A stretch of DNA of 64,000 nucleotides from JdFR-22 sp964534325 (GTDB taxonomy: Archaea; Halobacteriota; Archaeoglobi; Archaeoglobales; Archaeoglobaceae). The notes beneath the pieces are model-generated. The model saw only the letters and a program-made list of their open reading frames with translations, was not told the origin of the DNA and ran no database searches. Position 1 is the stretch's first letter. Each line of letters begins with the position of its first letter. Below are positions 55,828 through 63,920 of the stretch, piece after piece. The DNA lies in contig CAZHOR010000005.1 of the NCBI GenBank assembly GCA_964534325.1, positions 86,178 to 150,177 of the forward strand, written 5' to 3'. A program made the translations under genes and the position numbers.

Positions 55828-57051
55828 TCAAGTGTATGTGGTGGACGGGTTTATCTCTCCTACGAGGTTTGTGGCCATCAATTGTTTCGCCTGTTCCACA
55901 TCGTAGTTGCCCAGCAACCACATCAGCTTTATGAGGGCCACCTTGGGCAACATGTCCTCTCCTTCGATGACCCCGGCTCTCAGGAGGTCTCTTCCCGTAT
56001 CATAGACCCTGTCGCAGACCCTCCCGTGAATGCACTGGGAGGTCATCACCACCACCGAGTCCTCGCATATGCGGGTCAGGGTATCCACCCAATCGGTTGA
56101 AGTGTGGCCCAATCCCGTTCCTTCAATAACAAAGCCCCTATAACCTTTGTGGTGGTAGTGGTCCAGTATGTCGGGCTTTAGACCGGGATAGAACTTTATA
56201 AGAGCAACCTTCTCTTCCATCTCGTTAGCCAGGGACAGTTCCCTCTCATTCCTCTTGATCCTGTTAGAGAGCCAGGTTATCTCTTTAGAGTGGGGGTCAA
56301 CCTTACCCAGCGGCGGCTTGTTTATGGACTGGAATGCATATCTGGCAGAGGTGTGGCATTTCTTTACCTTCACTCCTCGGTGGATGTAGCAGAAGTCGTC
56401 GCTGGTGGTGCCGTGCATCACCACCGATACCTCACCCAGATCTGATGTAGCTGTCTTTGCCGCACAGATGAGGTTGACCGCAGCATCGCTGGATGGCCTG
56501 TCGCTGCTCCTCTGAGAGCCCACAAAGACCACCGGGACAGGAGTTGAGAGCATGAATGCCAGGGCAGAAGCGGAGAAGCCCATGGTGTCCGTGCCGTGAG
56601 TCACTATGATCCCTTCATAGCCTTCTTTGATGGCGTTGTAAACCTCTCCTGCCAGCTCCATCCACCTCTGGGGGTTCATGTTCTCCGAGAGAATGTTGTA
56701 GAGGAGTTTGGCGTCAACATTGCAGATGTCCAGTATCTCGGGGACGTCGCCGGCTATCTCCTCTGCAGAGAACTGGCTGGTCACCGCACCCGTCCTGTAG
56801 TCCACCTTGCTGGCGATGGTCCCACCAGTAGAGATGATCTTTACCGTAGGTAGCTCATCCTTCTTTTCCGGCTCGGGAGGGGAGAACGCCTTTCTCTCCA
56901 CATCGGCTACTTCCAGAACCTCGTAATCAGTAAGACCAATATTATAACCGTTATCCAGTTTCAGGACCAGAGAATCGGTGGAGGATGGCATCACAATACC
57001 CTCGAACTCTGCTCCTCTGGACTTTATCCTCACCCACTTACCTTCGTTCAA
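55828..57051 (-). CDS. gatD: Glu-tRNA(Gln) amidotransferase subunit D
   Basis: A 407-residue archaeal GatD. An N-terminal beta-barrel (GKWVRIKSRGAEFEGIVMPSS) is followed by an L-asparaginase-like domain: VKIISTGGTIASKVDY (first nucleophile Thr), IIVTHGTDTMGFSASALAF (TDT motif) and VFVGSQRSSDRPSSDAAVNL. GatD releases ammonia from glutamine or asparagine for transfer by GatE. Length is normal. Its start overlaps the argininosuccinate lyase stop by four bases (ATGA), so both are made from one message. Confidence 0.97.
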   Translation of the reverse strand: MNEGKWVRIKSRGAEFEGIVMPSSTDSLVLKLDNGYNIGLTDYEVLEVADVERKAFSPPEPEKKDELPTVKIISTGGTIASKVDYRTGAVTSQFSAEEIAGDVPEILDICNVDAKLLYNILSENMNPQRWMELAGEVYNAIKEGYEGIIVTHGTDTMGFSASALAFMLSTPVPVVFVGSQRSSDRPSSDAAVNLICAAKTATSDLGEVSVVMHGTTSDDFCYIHRGVKVKKCHTSARYAFQSINKPPLGKVDPHSKEITWLSNRIKRNERELSLANEMEEKVALIKFYPGLKPDILDHYHHKGYRGFVIEGTGLGHTSTDWVDTLTRICEDSVVVMTSQCIHGRVCDRVYDTGRDLLRAGVIEGEDMLPKVALIKLMWLLGNYDVEQAKQLMATNLVGEINPSTTYT

Positions 57052-58568
57052 CCTACCACTCTCCTCACTTCATCATGCAATCTCTCCAGTCTGGATGAGA
57101 CTTTGTCGATCAGTTCATTCATTTTGCTCTCGTCATGGGAGTACTGTTCATCTCTGTCCTTGATCATCCTCTCCACCTCACTTCTGGATGGCCCCCCACT
57201 TCCAGTATTATCAACAGCATGTTGAGGGTCGAGCGACCGATCAAATCCTTCTCTGGAGATGCTGTCACTAATCCTTTTACCAACGATTTCAAGTGATACG
57301 TTATCCACATCCTCAATTGAGGGGCGGTAGTTCCCCTCTAAAGCCAATCTACCCACTATCTCGTGGGCGCTTCTGAAGGGGATCCCTGCCTTCTTGACCA
57401 TGAGGTTCGCCAGCTCTGTGGCGGAGATGAACTTTTCTCCCGCTCTCTGAGCCATGACCTCTCTTTTGAACTGGATGCCTTTAAGCATCTTGGCCATCAG
57501 GTTGGCACTGGTTATGGCTGTCTCCATCGACTGATAGAGCAGAGGATTCATCTCCTGGAAGTCTCTATTGTAGTTGAAGGGCATGGCCCTGTACATGGTG
57601 ATCAATGAAGTGAGGTTACCATTCATTCTTCCCGCTTTGGCCCTCAACAACTCCGCTATATCGGGGTTCTTTTTCTGGGGCATAATGGAGGAAGAGGAGG
57701 CGAACTCGTCGGGAAGCTCGATATAATCGAATTCCGAGCTCCACAGTATGATCTCTTCCGCTATCCTGCTCATGGAGAGCATGGAAGAAGTGGCAGTGAA
57801 AACGGATTCTACGAGGAAGTCTCTGGAGGAGACCGCATCAGCACTGTTGTCTACCACCCCATCAAACCCCAAAAGGCGGGCCACATTGCTCCTGTCTGTT
57901 TCAAATGAGGTGGAAGCGAAAGCTGCTGAGCCCAGAGGGCACAGGTTCACTCTGTCCATTGCGTCTACCGCCCTTTCAAACTCTCTGGCCAGCATGTCGT
58001 GATAGGCTATCAAGTGATGGGACAGTCTGGTGGGTTGTGCAGGCTGCAGGTGGGTATAGCCGGGCATCACCACATCCACATACTCTTTTGCCAGCTCCAG
58101 CACAGAAATTCTGGCCGCCAAAAGTGAATCCATCAGCATGAGGAGTCTGTCTCTGGCGAACAATCTCAGGCAGGTGGCGATCTCGTCGTTCCTTGATTTG
58201 GCGGTCTGGATCTTCCTTCCCTCGTCCGTTTTGCCGATCAATTTGGCTTCAAAAGCCTCGTAAACGTCCTCGTAGCCTCCCAGTGAACTGTAATCCTCTT
58301 CCTTGGCCTCCTGTACCGCCTTAAGGATGCTCTGGGCTTCCGAATGGTTTAAGTGGCCGGCTGACAGCAGGTTGAGGGTGTGAGCCATGTCCACCATCAC
58401 TACGTAAAAAAAGATGTTGCTGTCGTGCTCCAGGGACGAGGAATAGAGCAACGCGAGTTCGTCCATGCCTTTATCCAGCCTACTCCTCACTACTCCCTTC
58501 TTCTCTTCCTCTTTCTTCATGTTCTTCCCCTGCGCTATCTTCTTGTCCTCTTCCTTCTCCTCGCTCAT
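57048..58568 (-). CDS. argH: Argininosuccinate lyase
   Basis: A 506-residue fumarase/aspartase superfamily enzyme. The family signature SSSIMPQKKNPDIAELLRAKAGR holds the catalytic Ser loop. MPGYTHLQPAQPTRLSHHL and QTAKSRNDEIATCLRLF are the other two conserved regions. It cleaves argininosuccinate to arginine and fumarate. The N-terminus is unusual: about 25 Lys/Glu residues (MSEEKEEDKKIAQGKNMKKEEE) that overlap the end of the preceding gene. GGAGGAGAGGAG lies before the ATG at 58568. A later ATG at 58520, behind AGGGGAAGAAC, is also plausible and would halve the overlap. Confidence 0.95.
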   Translation of the reverse strand: MSEEKEEDKKIAQGKNMKKEEEKKGVVRSRLDKGMDELALLYSSSLEHDSNIFFYVVMVDMAHTLNLLSAGHLNHSEAQSILKAVQEAKEEDYSSLGGYEDVYEAFEAKLIGKTDEGRKIQTAKSRNDEIATCLRLFARDRLLMLMDSLLAARISVLELAKEYVDVVMPGYTHLQPAQPTRLSHHLIAYHDMLAREFERAVDAMDRVNLCPLGSAAFASTSFETDRSNVARLLGFDGVVDNSADAVSSRDFLVESVFTATSSMLSMSRIAEEIILWSSEFDYIELPDEFASSSSIMPQKKNPDIAELLRAKAGRMNGNLTSLITMYRAMPFNYNRDFQEMNPLLYQSMETAITSANLMAKMLKGIQFKREVMAQRAGEKFISATELANLMVKKAGIPFRSAHEIVGRLALEGNYRPSIEDVDNVSLEIVGKRISDSISREGFDRSLDPQHAVDNTGSGGPSRSEVERMIKDRDEQYSHDESKMNELIDKVSSRLERLHDEVRRVVG

Positions 58569-58800
58569 CTCCTCTCCTCCAGAAGGATTGGTTATCGTAT
58601 TTTATTTCCATAATACGATGAATTGGTATGGCTACATCATCTTTAAGATAAATAAATTTGTGCCCGATATCTACTATATCTGAGGCATGGAAAACTGATA
58701 GCCCTTTGGGCCTGTCAATATAGGCTACAGAGACTTTGTGGAAGTCATACTGGGGGTGCCATTTTAACATGTTGAGGATCTCTCGGATCTCCTGTTTCAT
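58480..58800 (-). CDS. UPF0248/DUF504 protein with low-complexity tail
   Basis: A 106-residue protein. Residues 1-72 are the DUF504 (UPF0248) domain: EILNMLKWHPQYDFHKVSVAYIDR, then IVDIGHKFIYLKDDVAIPIHRIMEIKYDN. It is a small fold found across archaea, proposed to bind RNA but uncharacterised. The final 34 residues are Arg/Gly/Glu repeats (RGDERGEGRGQEDSAGEE) that exist because the frame runs into the start of argH in another frame, giving an 89-base overlap. The tail may be incidental. It is one base from the stop of the ArsR-like gene on the same strand. Confidence 0.85.
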   Translation of the reverse strand: MKQEIREILNMLKWHPQYDFHKVSVAYIDRPKGLSVFHASDIVDIGHKFIYLKDDVAIPIHRIMEIKYDNQSFWRRGDERGEGRGQEDSAGEEHEERGREEGSSEE

Positions 58801-59316
58801 TTAGATTTCTTCGTCGTTGTCAGTGACTTCAATGTGCTGGCCTTTCAACACCAGATCCAGAGATTTTTTGGCTACAGACCGGATGTAGAGGGAATCGATG
58901 CCCAGGCTTTTGCTGATATAGGGAACGGATTTTTTCCCTGTTTTGATCTCACCTACGATTTTCTCCACAACTTCCTCGAACTCGTCATCCGGCATGGAAA
59001 TTATTTCCAGAATGGTGTTTATGTCCTTCAACGGAGTGTAGAGGCTGGCGCTCAAGTGAGTGTAGCTGACGTGGTACTCTTTCTGAGGTTTTTCTCCCGG
59101 CTCAGAAGGCATTCTCCACTTGGCTTCCAGTATTCCAGCATGCTTCAGAACTTTTAAAGCTTCCCTGCATTCACCATATTTGCTTTCCAGCTCCTCATAT
59201 GTCATCCGATCCAGAAGTAAAGCTTCATACACATTCCTATACGTTTTGGTGGAGAACAACTGCAGAATAGGTATCAGATCTACAATGTCGTTAACCAGTT
59301 TCGCTCTTTTTGCCAC
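58801..59316 (-). CDS. ArsR-type winged-helix transcriptional regulator (archaeal)
   Basis: A 171-residue protein. Residues 10-85 form a winged helix (LQLFSTKTYRNVYEALLLDRMTYEELESKYGECREALKVLKHAGIL, wing QWRMPSEP-like AKWRMPSEPGEKPQKEYHVSY). The C-terminal half is an all-helical domain with KSVPYISKSLGIDSLYIRSVAKKSL and KGQHIEV. The pattern is that of archaeal ArsR-like regulators known from methanogens. Sensing residues are not evident. It precedes the DUF504 and argH genes with no gap, so these form one operon. Confidence 0.88.
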   Translation of the reverse strand: MAKRAKLVNDIVDLIPILQLFSTKTYRNVYEALLLDRMTYEELESKYGECREALKVLKHAGILEAKWRMPSEPGEKPQKEYHVSYTHLSASLYTPLKDINTILEIISMPDDEFEEVVEKIVGEIKTGKKSVPYISKSLGIDSLYIRSVAKKSLDLVLKGQHIEVTDNDEEI

Positions 59317-59441
59317 GATATCACCTTGAGAATAATTTCAGTGTAGGCTTGGGGAGGTATGACGACTGGATATTTTATACTTTCTATTTATTGCTTAAAA
59401 AAGGGGAAAAATTATTAAATTTCTATGGGCTTCAGTTTTTA

Positions 59442-59939
59442 ATGCCCGAGACGTACATTGACTCCAAAGAAAGACTTTCCGTTGACGAATATTTTATGGA
59501 GATCACTTCAGTTGTTGCCAAGCGCTCCACCTGCCTAAGACAAAAAGTGGGGGCTCTTCTGGTGAAAGATAAGAGGATACTCGCTACAGGATACAACGGA
59601 GCACCCGCCAACCTCCCCCACTGTCTGGATATCGGGTGTCTGAGAAAACAGCTCAACATCCCCTCCGGAGAGAGGCACGAGCTTTGCAGGGCTGTTCACG
59701 CAGAGCAAAATGCTCTTATTCAGGCTGCACTTCACGGGGTCAGCATTTCCGGAGCCACTCTATACACTACCCACCAGCCGTGCATAATGTGCGCCAAGAT
59801 GCTCATAAACTCTCAAATCAAGAGAGTGATTTACGGCAAAAAGTATAACGACGAGAGAGGACTCGATTTCTTGAGAGAGGCAGGAGTCGAGGTCAAATAC
59901 TGGCCAGTTGAAGAACAAACAGAATCCCAAGAGGACTAA
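59442..59939 (+). CDS. dCMP deaminase family protein
   Basis: A 165-residue zinc deaminase. Zinc-binding and catalytic motifs are HAEQNALIQAALHG (HAE) and HQPCIMCAKMLINSQ (PCxxC). SVDEYFMEITSVVAKRSTCLRQKVGALLVK opens the fold, as in dCMP deaminases. It converts dCMP to dUMP for dTMP synthesis. I use the ATG at 59442: a TATA-like ATTATTAAAT (59411-59420) lies 26 bases before it, implying a leaderless transcript. A longer frame to 59310 has no support and would overlap the divergent ArsR gene. Confidence 0.93.
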   Translation: MPETYIDSKERLSVDEYFMEITSVVAKRSTCLRQKVGALLVKDKRILATGYNGAPANLPHCLDIGCLRKQLNIPSGERHELCRAVHAEQNALIQAALHGVSISGATLYTTHQPCIMCAKMLINSQIKRVIYGKKYNDERGLDFLREAGVEVKYWPVEEQTESQED

Positions 59940-60076
59940 AATAGTTTTAAAGCATATAAACGATTTTGAGTCGTTCTTGAACCGAACTAATGTTCTTTGT
60001 TGGTTGATAGAGTTAACCAAAGTTGTGTGCCTGATTTCACCATAGATTTTATATACTCATTTGGAGGGTTTATGAT

Positions 60077-60937
60077 ATGGAATGGAAAACAGATAGGGGT
60101 TTAAAATATAGGATGTTCCTCACCTGGTTCTTACTGGCCGTGATATACCTGGCCTTTTTAACCATCCTGGCTGCTCTCGGTTTTGGTTACAGCGTGCTCA
60201 TCCCCATAGTAGCAGTATTCATATTCGCTCAATATTATTTCTCCGACAAGATAGTTCTCATGGCCAGCAGGGCTAAAGTGGTCAGTGAGAGTGAGGCTCC
60301 CGAGCTTCACGCGATGATAAGGAGGCTGACCACTCGAGCCGACCTCCCCATGCCCCGGATAGCCGTGATGGAGACCTCCGTCCCCAATGCATTCGCTACG
60401 GGCAGGAACCCTGAGAATGCTGTGGTGGCAGTGACTAACGGCTTGATGAACACCCTCAACAGAGACGAAGTGGAGGCAGTACTGGCCCACGAGCTGAGCC
60501 ACGTCAAGAACAGGGACGTAAGAACGCTTACTATTGCCAGCTTTTTATCGACTGTGGCTTTCTTCGTGATGAGGTGGGCCATGTTCGCCGGAATGTTCGG
60601 GAGAAGAAGCAACGGCAGCTTCATCCTCATACTGGTAGTATCCGTTATAGTGTGGTTCGTCAGCTTTTTGTTGATAAGAGCTCTCAGCAGATATAGAGAG
60701 TATTCTGCAGATGCTGGAAGCGCCATGATCACCGGTAAGCCGGACGCTCTCATTTCCGCCCTCAACAAGATCTCTGGAAGGATGGAGAGAATAGGGAATG
60801 ACGACAAGAAGAGTGTAGAAGGAATGAACGCCTTCTTCATCATACCCGCAATATCCAAGGGCTCCATACTCTCCCTATTCTCCACTCATCCCCCCATTCA
60901 AAAAAGGATAGAGAGACTGCAGGGGATGGCCTACTAA
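60077..60937 (+). CDS. htpX: HtpX-type membrane zinc metalloprotease
   Basis: A 286-residue integral-membrane protease of the M48B family. Two N-terminal helices (FLTWFLLAVIYLAFLTILAALGF and SVLIPIVAVFIFAQYYF) precede the cytoplasmic loop MPRIAVMETSVPNAFATGRNP, the zinc motif AVLAHELSHVKNRDV, two more helices, and REYSADAGSAMITG with the third zinc ligand. The ending FSTHPPIQKRIERLQGM is typical. It degrades damaged membrane proteins. All catalytic residues are intact. GGAGGG lies before the ATG. It converges with the peptidase-like gene at 60951. Confidence 0.96.
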   Translation: MEWKTDRGLKYRMFLTWFLLAVIYLAFLTILAALGFGYSVLIPIVAVFIFAQYYFSDKIVLMASRAKVVSESEAPELHAMIRRLTTRADLPMPRIAVMETSVPNAFATGRNPENAVVAVTNGLMNTLNRDEVEAVLAHELSHVKNRDVRTLTIASFLSTVAFFVMRWAMFAGMFGRRSNGSFILILVVSVIVWFVSFLLIRALSRYREYSADAGSAMITGKPDALISALNKISGRMERIGNDDKKSVEGMNAFFIIPAISKGSILSLFSTHPPIQKRIERLQGMAY

Positions 60938-60950
60938 ACCTGAATACTGG

Positions 60951-61727
60951 TTAGATGAGTCGATAGTGATCAGTTTCAGCTGGATAATAGCATAAATCGG
61001 TATCGAATACCGGATCGGGACCCATTTCTCCTGAAGTGGTTACTCTGGCCCTCTCCAGGGTCATTTTTTCTTTTACAAAATATTTCAAGAAGTGGATGGC
61101 TGTGGCATCGTTGTGTGACGCGGTAACCGGACCATTCCAGCTTATGAGCGTTCTGGCACCCTTCTCTATGAATGCTTCTCCCATCTCCTGGTTTGTTAGC
61201 CCATCACACCCCATAAATAATATGGTTGTGTTATGGAAGTTCCCGTTCATGTTGGACACGAAATCAGTGGTCACAGAGAAATAAGTTTCCTCTCCAGTGG
61301 TGTCGTTGTAGGTCACCTTCCCCACCAGTCCCGTGAGCTGTTCAAAATAGTGCTTGCTCTTCTCATAGCGTTCAGAGGTGAACAGGTCGACAGGTCCTTT
61401 CTGGCTGGCATATAGGGCTCCATGAACCCTCAACACAATTATATCGTAACCGTGGTTGGGGAGGTCGTCATAAAATCCTACGGTCACATTCTGGGAAGGG
61501 ATGTAGTCCACCTGGTAGCCAGCATCATGTAGGATGTTACTCGCTTTTTCTATGAAAGTGTTGTTGGGTTTGGTTAGCCCCAGTTGATCCACTATAACCG
61601 CCTTCTTCCCTTCCTCTGTGCTTATGCTTGCACTTGCCTGACCGGAGCCGGTCTCGGTGGCTAAAAAGAAGAGGGTTCCTGTAAAGAGTAAAATTAGGGA
61701 TAATACTACGGCTTTGTTGAGAGACAT
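60951..61727 (-). CDS. Secreted caspase-fold (clan CD-like) peptidase domain protein
   Basis: A 258-residue exported protein with an N-terminal signal segment (AVVLSLILLFTGTLFFLAT). The domain has the clan CD layout: IIVLRVHGALY with His102 at the end of one strand, and TTILFMGCDGLTNQEMGEAF with Cys174 at the end of the next, forming a potential His-Cys dyad. VIVDQLGLTKPNNTFIEKA opens the domain, and ARTLISWNGPV lies after the Cys, as in caspase, gingipain and C25/CHAT-like proteins. The substrate is unknown and activity is predicted only from motif order. It follows the DUF642-like gene by eight bases and probably shares its message. Confidence 0.78.
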   Translation of the reverse strand: MSLNKAVVLSLILLFTGTLFFLATETGSGQASASISTEEGKKAVIVDQLGLTKPNNTFIEKASNILHDAGYQVDYIPSQNVTVGFYDDLPNHGYDIIVLRVHGALYASQKGPVDLFTSERYEKSKHYFEQLTGLVGKVTYNDTTGEETYFSVTTDFVSNMNGNFHNTTILFMGCDGLTNQEMGEAFIEKGARTLISWNGPVTASHNDATAIHFLKYFVKEKMTLERARVTTSGEMGPDPVFDTDLCYYPAETDHYRLI

Positions 61728-61735
61728 TCTATCTA

Positions 61736-62620
61736 TTACCTTCTTCTCATGCAGGCTATCGCTACCGCAACCAGCAGGGATACAACGATGGGGGGCGTCA
61801 GCAGATCCAGCTTATCTATGTGCAGTGAAGTGCCTCCCACTCTTCCGGGTGATAAGGGAGTAGCCGTCTGGTCTGGAGTTGATGTGGGTGTAGGGGTTGG
61901 CGACCCTGAACTTGATTGATTCAGTACGCATGTTACTCTTACATCATCCAAGAACATTCCAAACGAGTTGGCTGTTCCCACTTCTTCAAAAGCTATTTCA
62001 GCGTCATCATTGACGTTAAAGCCGATTTCAGCTTCAGTCCAGTTAGTATCACTTTCCCCACTACCGTCGGCAGTATAATAGCCTTTTTGAACTCCGTTAA
62101 TGAAAACCTTGAGCTGGTTATCCTGGTGGCCGGGACGCGGGGAGTAGTAGAACTTCAGACTGCAGTCATAATCTTCGTCAAGAGGAATCGTTTGATTGAT
62201 CTTAACATTACATTTTTCTGTCCCGCTGAACCCACCACTATTTTCCGGGCCACCACAATCAGTATCCATTTCTACATATTGAGCACCACTAATATCGGTC
62301 CAGCTGTTGACATCCCTATGAATCTCAAGATGTGGTTCTATTTCTGCATCACAGCTCGTGTCAGACCACTGGACAGTCCAACCCGGTATTTCAGATGAAT
62401 TGAATATATCCCAACCAGCACTTTTAGTAACGACCGGCTGTTCAAAATCTCCGTTGGACATAAGGTCACTGCCAAGAGCAGTATTCATCAGCAACAGGGT
62501 TATGCTTAATACCAAGATAACCCTTGACAGTCGTTTTACCTCCAAAAAACCTTCAAAACTTCTTGAACCATTGATTCTCTTCACTTTCCCCACTCCCGTA
62601 CCTAATTCTTGCATGCACAT
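61736..62620 (-). CDS. Surface protein with DUF642-like domain and C-terminal membrane anchor
   Basis: A 294-residue exported protein. A signal segment (RLSRVILVLSITLLLMNTALGS, about 31-52) precedes a DUF642-like carbohydrate-binding fold (LMSNGDFEQPVV, IPGWTVQW, AQYVEMDTDCGG, LDDVRVTCV). A Ser/Pro/Thr linker and a C-terminal helix (TPPIVVSLLVAVAIACMRRR) with basic tail anchor it. DUF642 domains occur in plant cell-wall and microbial surface proteins. The first 28 residues before the signal are unusually long. A GGAGGT site near 62540 precedes a CTG codon, so the true start may be later, at a non-ATG codon. Upstream DNA carries palindromes. Confidence 0.75.
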   Translation of the reverse strand: MCMQELGTGVGKVKRINGSRSFEGFLEVKRLSRVILVLSITLLLMNTALGSDLMSNGDFEQPVVTKSAGWDIFNSSEIPGWTVQWSDTSCDAEIEPHLEIHRDVNSWTDISGAQYVEMDTDCGGPENSGGFSGTEKCNVKINQTIPLDEDYDCSLKFYYSPRPGHQDNQLKVFINGVQKGYYTADGSGESDTNWTEAEIGFNVNDDAEIAFEEVGTANSFGMFLDDVRVTCVLNQSSSGSPTPTPTSTPDQTATPLSPGRVGGTSLHIDKLDLLTPPIVVSLLVAVAIACMRRR

Positions 62621-62717
62621 AGCACGTTATGTGCACGTTATACCACGTGCAGGCCAAATTTAACCACAGTCTTTCAGCATGTGGATGGTCACGCTCAATG
62701 CATGCTGAATAGCATGC
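62610..62717. promoter_or_regulatory. Cluster of palindromes upstream of the DUF642-like gene
   Basis: Several perfect inverted repeats lie together: GCACATA/TATGTGC (62614-62633, six-base loop), TGCACGT/ACGTGCA (62631-62650), TTCAGCATG/CATGCTGAA (62672-62708). The six-base palindrome GCATGC occurs at 62610, 62699 and 62711; the last two are 12 bases apart in the repeat GCATGCTGAATAGCATGCT. Density is far above the surrounding DNA. It sits between divergent genes (DUF642-like leftward, egsA rightward), so binding sites for a dimeric regulator are plausible. Confidence 0.5.
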
Positions 62718-62849
62718 TAAGATATGGAAGTTGAGGAAAATTATTGATCTGGTATGTATAATCCGGGGGTTCATTTTTTAAACTGTAATTTCACAAATTA
62801 TTCAATATTCAGTTTAGTTTATAAATCATCGTTTCACGAGGGATTCTGT

Positions 62850-63920
62850 ATGGTGAAGGTGAAGAGGGAGTATTTGATAAGAGCCGAGCTACCCCTCATG
62901 GTGGAGATAGGGGAGGGGCCCCGTAAGGGGGTAAGGAATCTTATTAATGATCTTGGTGTCTCTAATGTGGTAATGCTCACCGGTCAGAAGTCTTATGAGC
63001 TAGCCGGCAGCAAAATAGAGGAAAGGATTTCAGATGTTCTGGTCAACAAGTTCTTTGTCCGGGAATCAGGAACTCACGAGGTCAGAAGGATAGAAATAGA
63101 AGTCGGTTACTCTGATGTGGATTGCGTGGTCGGAGTAGGCGGGGGGAAGGTCCTGGACATCGCCAAGGTGCTGGCTTCAGAGATAAACGTTCCCTTCATC
63201 TCCATACCCACAGTGGCTTCTCACGACGGTATTGCTTCACCTCTGGCCACCTTCAAGGAGAATGGCCACCCCATATCCATTTCCACCAAACCACCCGCCG
63301 CCGTAATTGCTGATCTGGTGGTATTGAAGCACAGCCCCATCAGGCTGTTGAGGTCAGGCTTTGGGGACCTGTTGTCCAACATAACTGCGGTGATGGACTG
63401 GAAGCTGGCCAAAGAGAAGTTGGGGGAAGAATATAATGAAGTGGCTGCGAGTATGGCATTGATGCCCGCCAACCTCATGCTCAGCCCGAGGAAACTGGAC
63501 TTTAAGGAGGTCCACGACCTGGAGATGCTGGTGAGAGGGCTGGTGTTGAGTGGTGTGGCCATATCACTGGTGGGAAGCAGCAGGCCTGCAAGCGGAGCGG
63601 AGCACAAGTTCAGCCACGCCCTGAACTACTTGGGTTACGGGAAGGGTACTCATGGAGAGACGGTCGGATTGGGAGCAATAATGATGAGCTATCTACACGA
63701 GAAATACTACGGTAATGGGGACTGGTACTCCATACGGAGTGCTCTGGAGAACAGTCAGGCTCCCACCACACTGAAGGAGGTAGGACTTACGAAGGAGGAG
63801 TGCATTGAAGCGCTGGAGTATACTAAGGAGATACGAAAGAAGAGGTATACTATCCTGGAGGACGTGAAACCCACGAGGGATGAGCTGGAGCTGATGCTGA
63901 AGAAGACAGAGCTTATATGA
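62850..63920 (+). CDS. egsA: sn-Glycerol-1-phosphate dehydrogenase
   Basis: A 356-residue NAD(P)-dependent enzyme of the iron-alcohol dehydrogenase-like superfamily. VGVGGGKVLDIAKVLA is the nucleotide-binding loop. VPFISIPTVASHDGIASPLA, SGFGDLLSNITAVMDWKL and SRPASGAEHKFSHALNYL with HGETVGLG hold the zinc ligands (Asp, His, His). It makes glycerol-1-phosphate, the backbone of archaeal ether lipids. I start at the ATG at 62850, after GAGGGATTCT and 28 bases from a TATA-like TTTATAAAT (62818-62826); an ATG at 62754 lies before that box. Length is normal. It is complete within the window; 80 bases of AT-rich sequence follow to the end. Confidence 0.97.
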   Translation: MVKVKREYLIRAELPLMVEIGEGPRKGVRNLINDLGVSNVVMLTGQKSYELAGSKIEERISDVLVNKFFVRESGTHEVRRIEIEVGYSDVDCVVGVGGGKVLDIAKVLASEINVPFISIPTVASHDGIASPLATFKENGHPISISTKPPAAVIADLVVLKHSPIRLLRSGFGDLLSNITAVMDWKLAKEKLGEEYNEVAASMALMPANLMLSPRKLDFKEVHDLEMLVRGLVLSGVAISLVGSSRPASGAEHKFSHALNYLGYGKGTHGETVGLGAIMMSYLHEKYYGNGDWYSIRSALENSQAPTTLKEVGLTKEECIEALEYTKEIRKKRYTILEDVKPTRDELELMLKKTELI

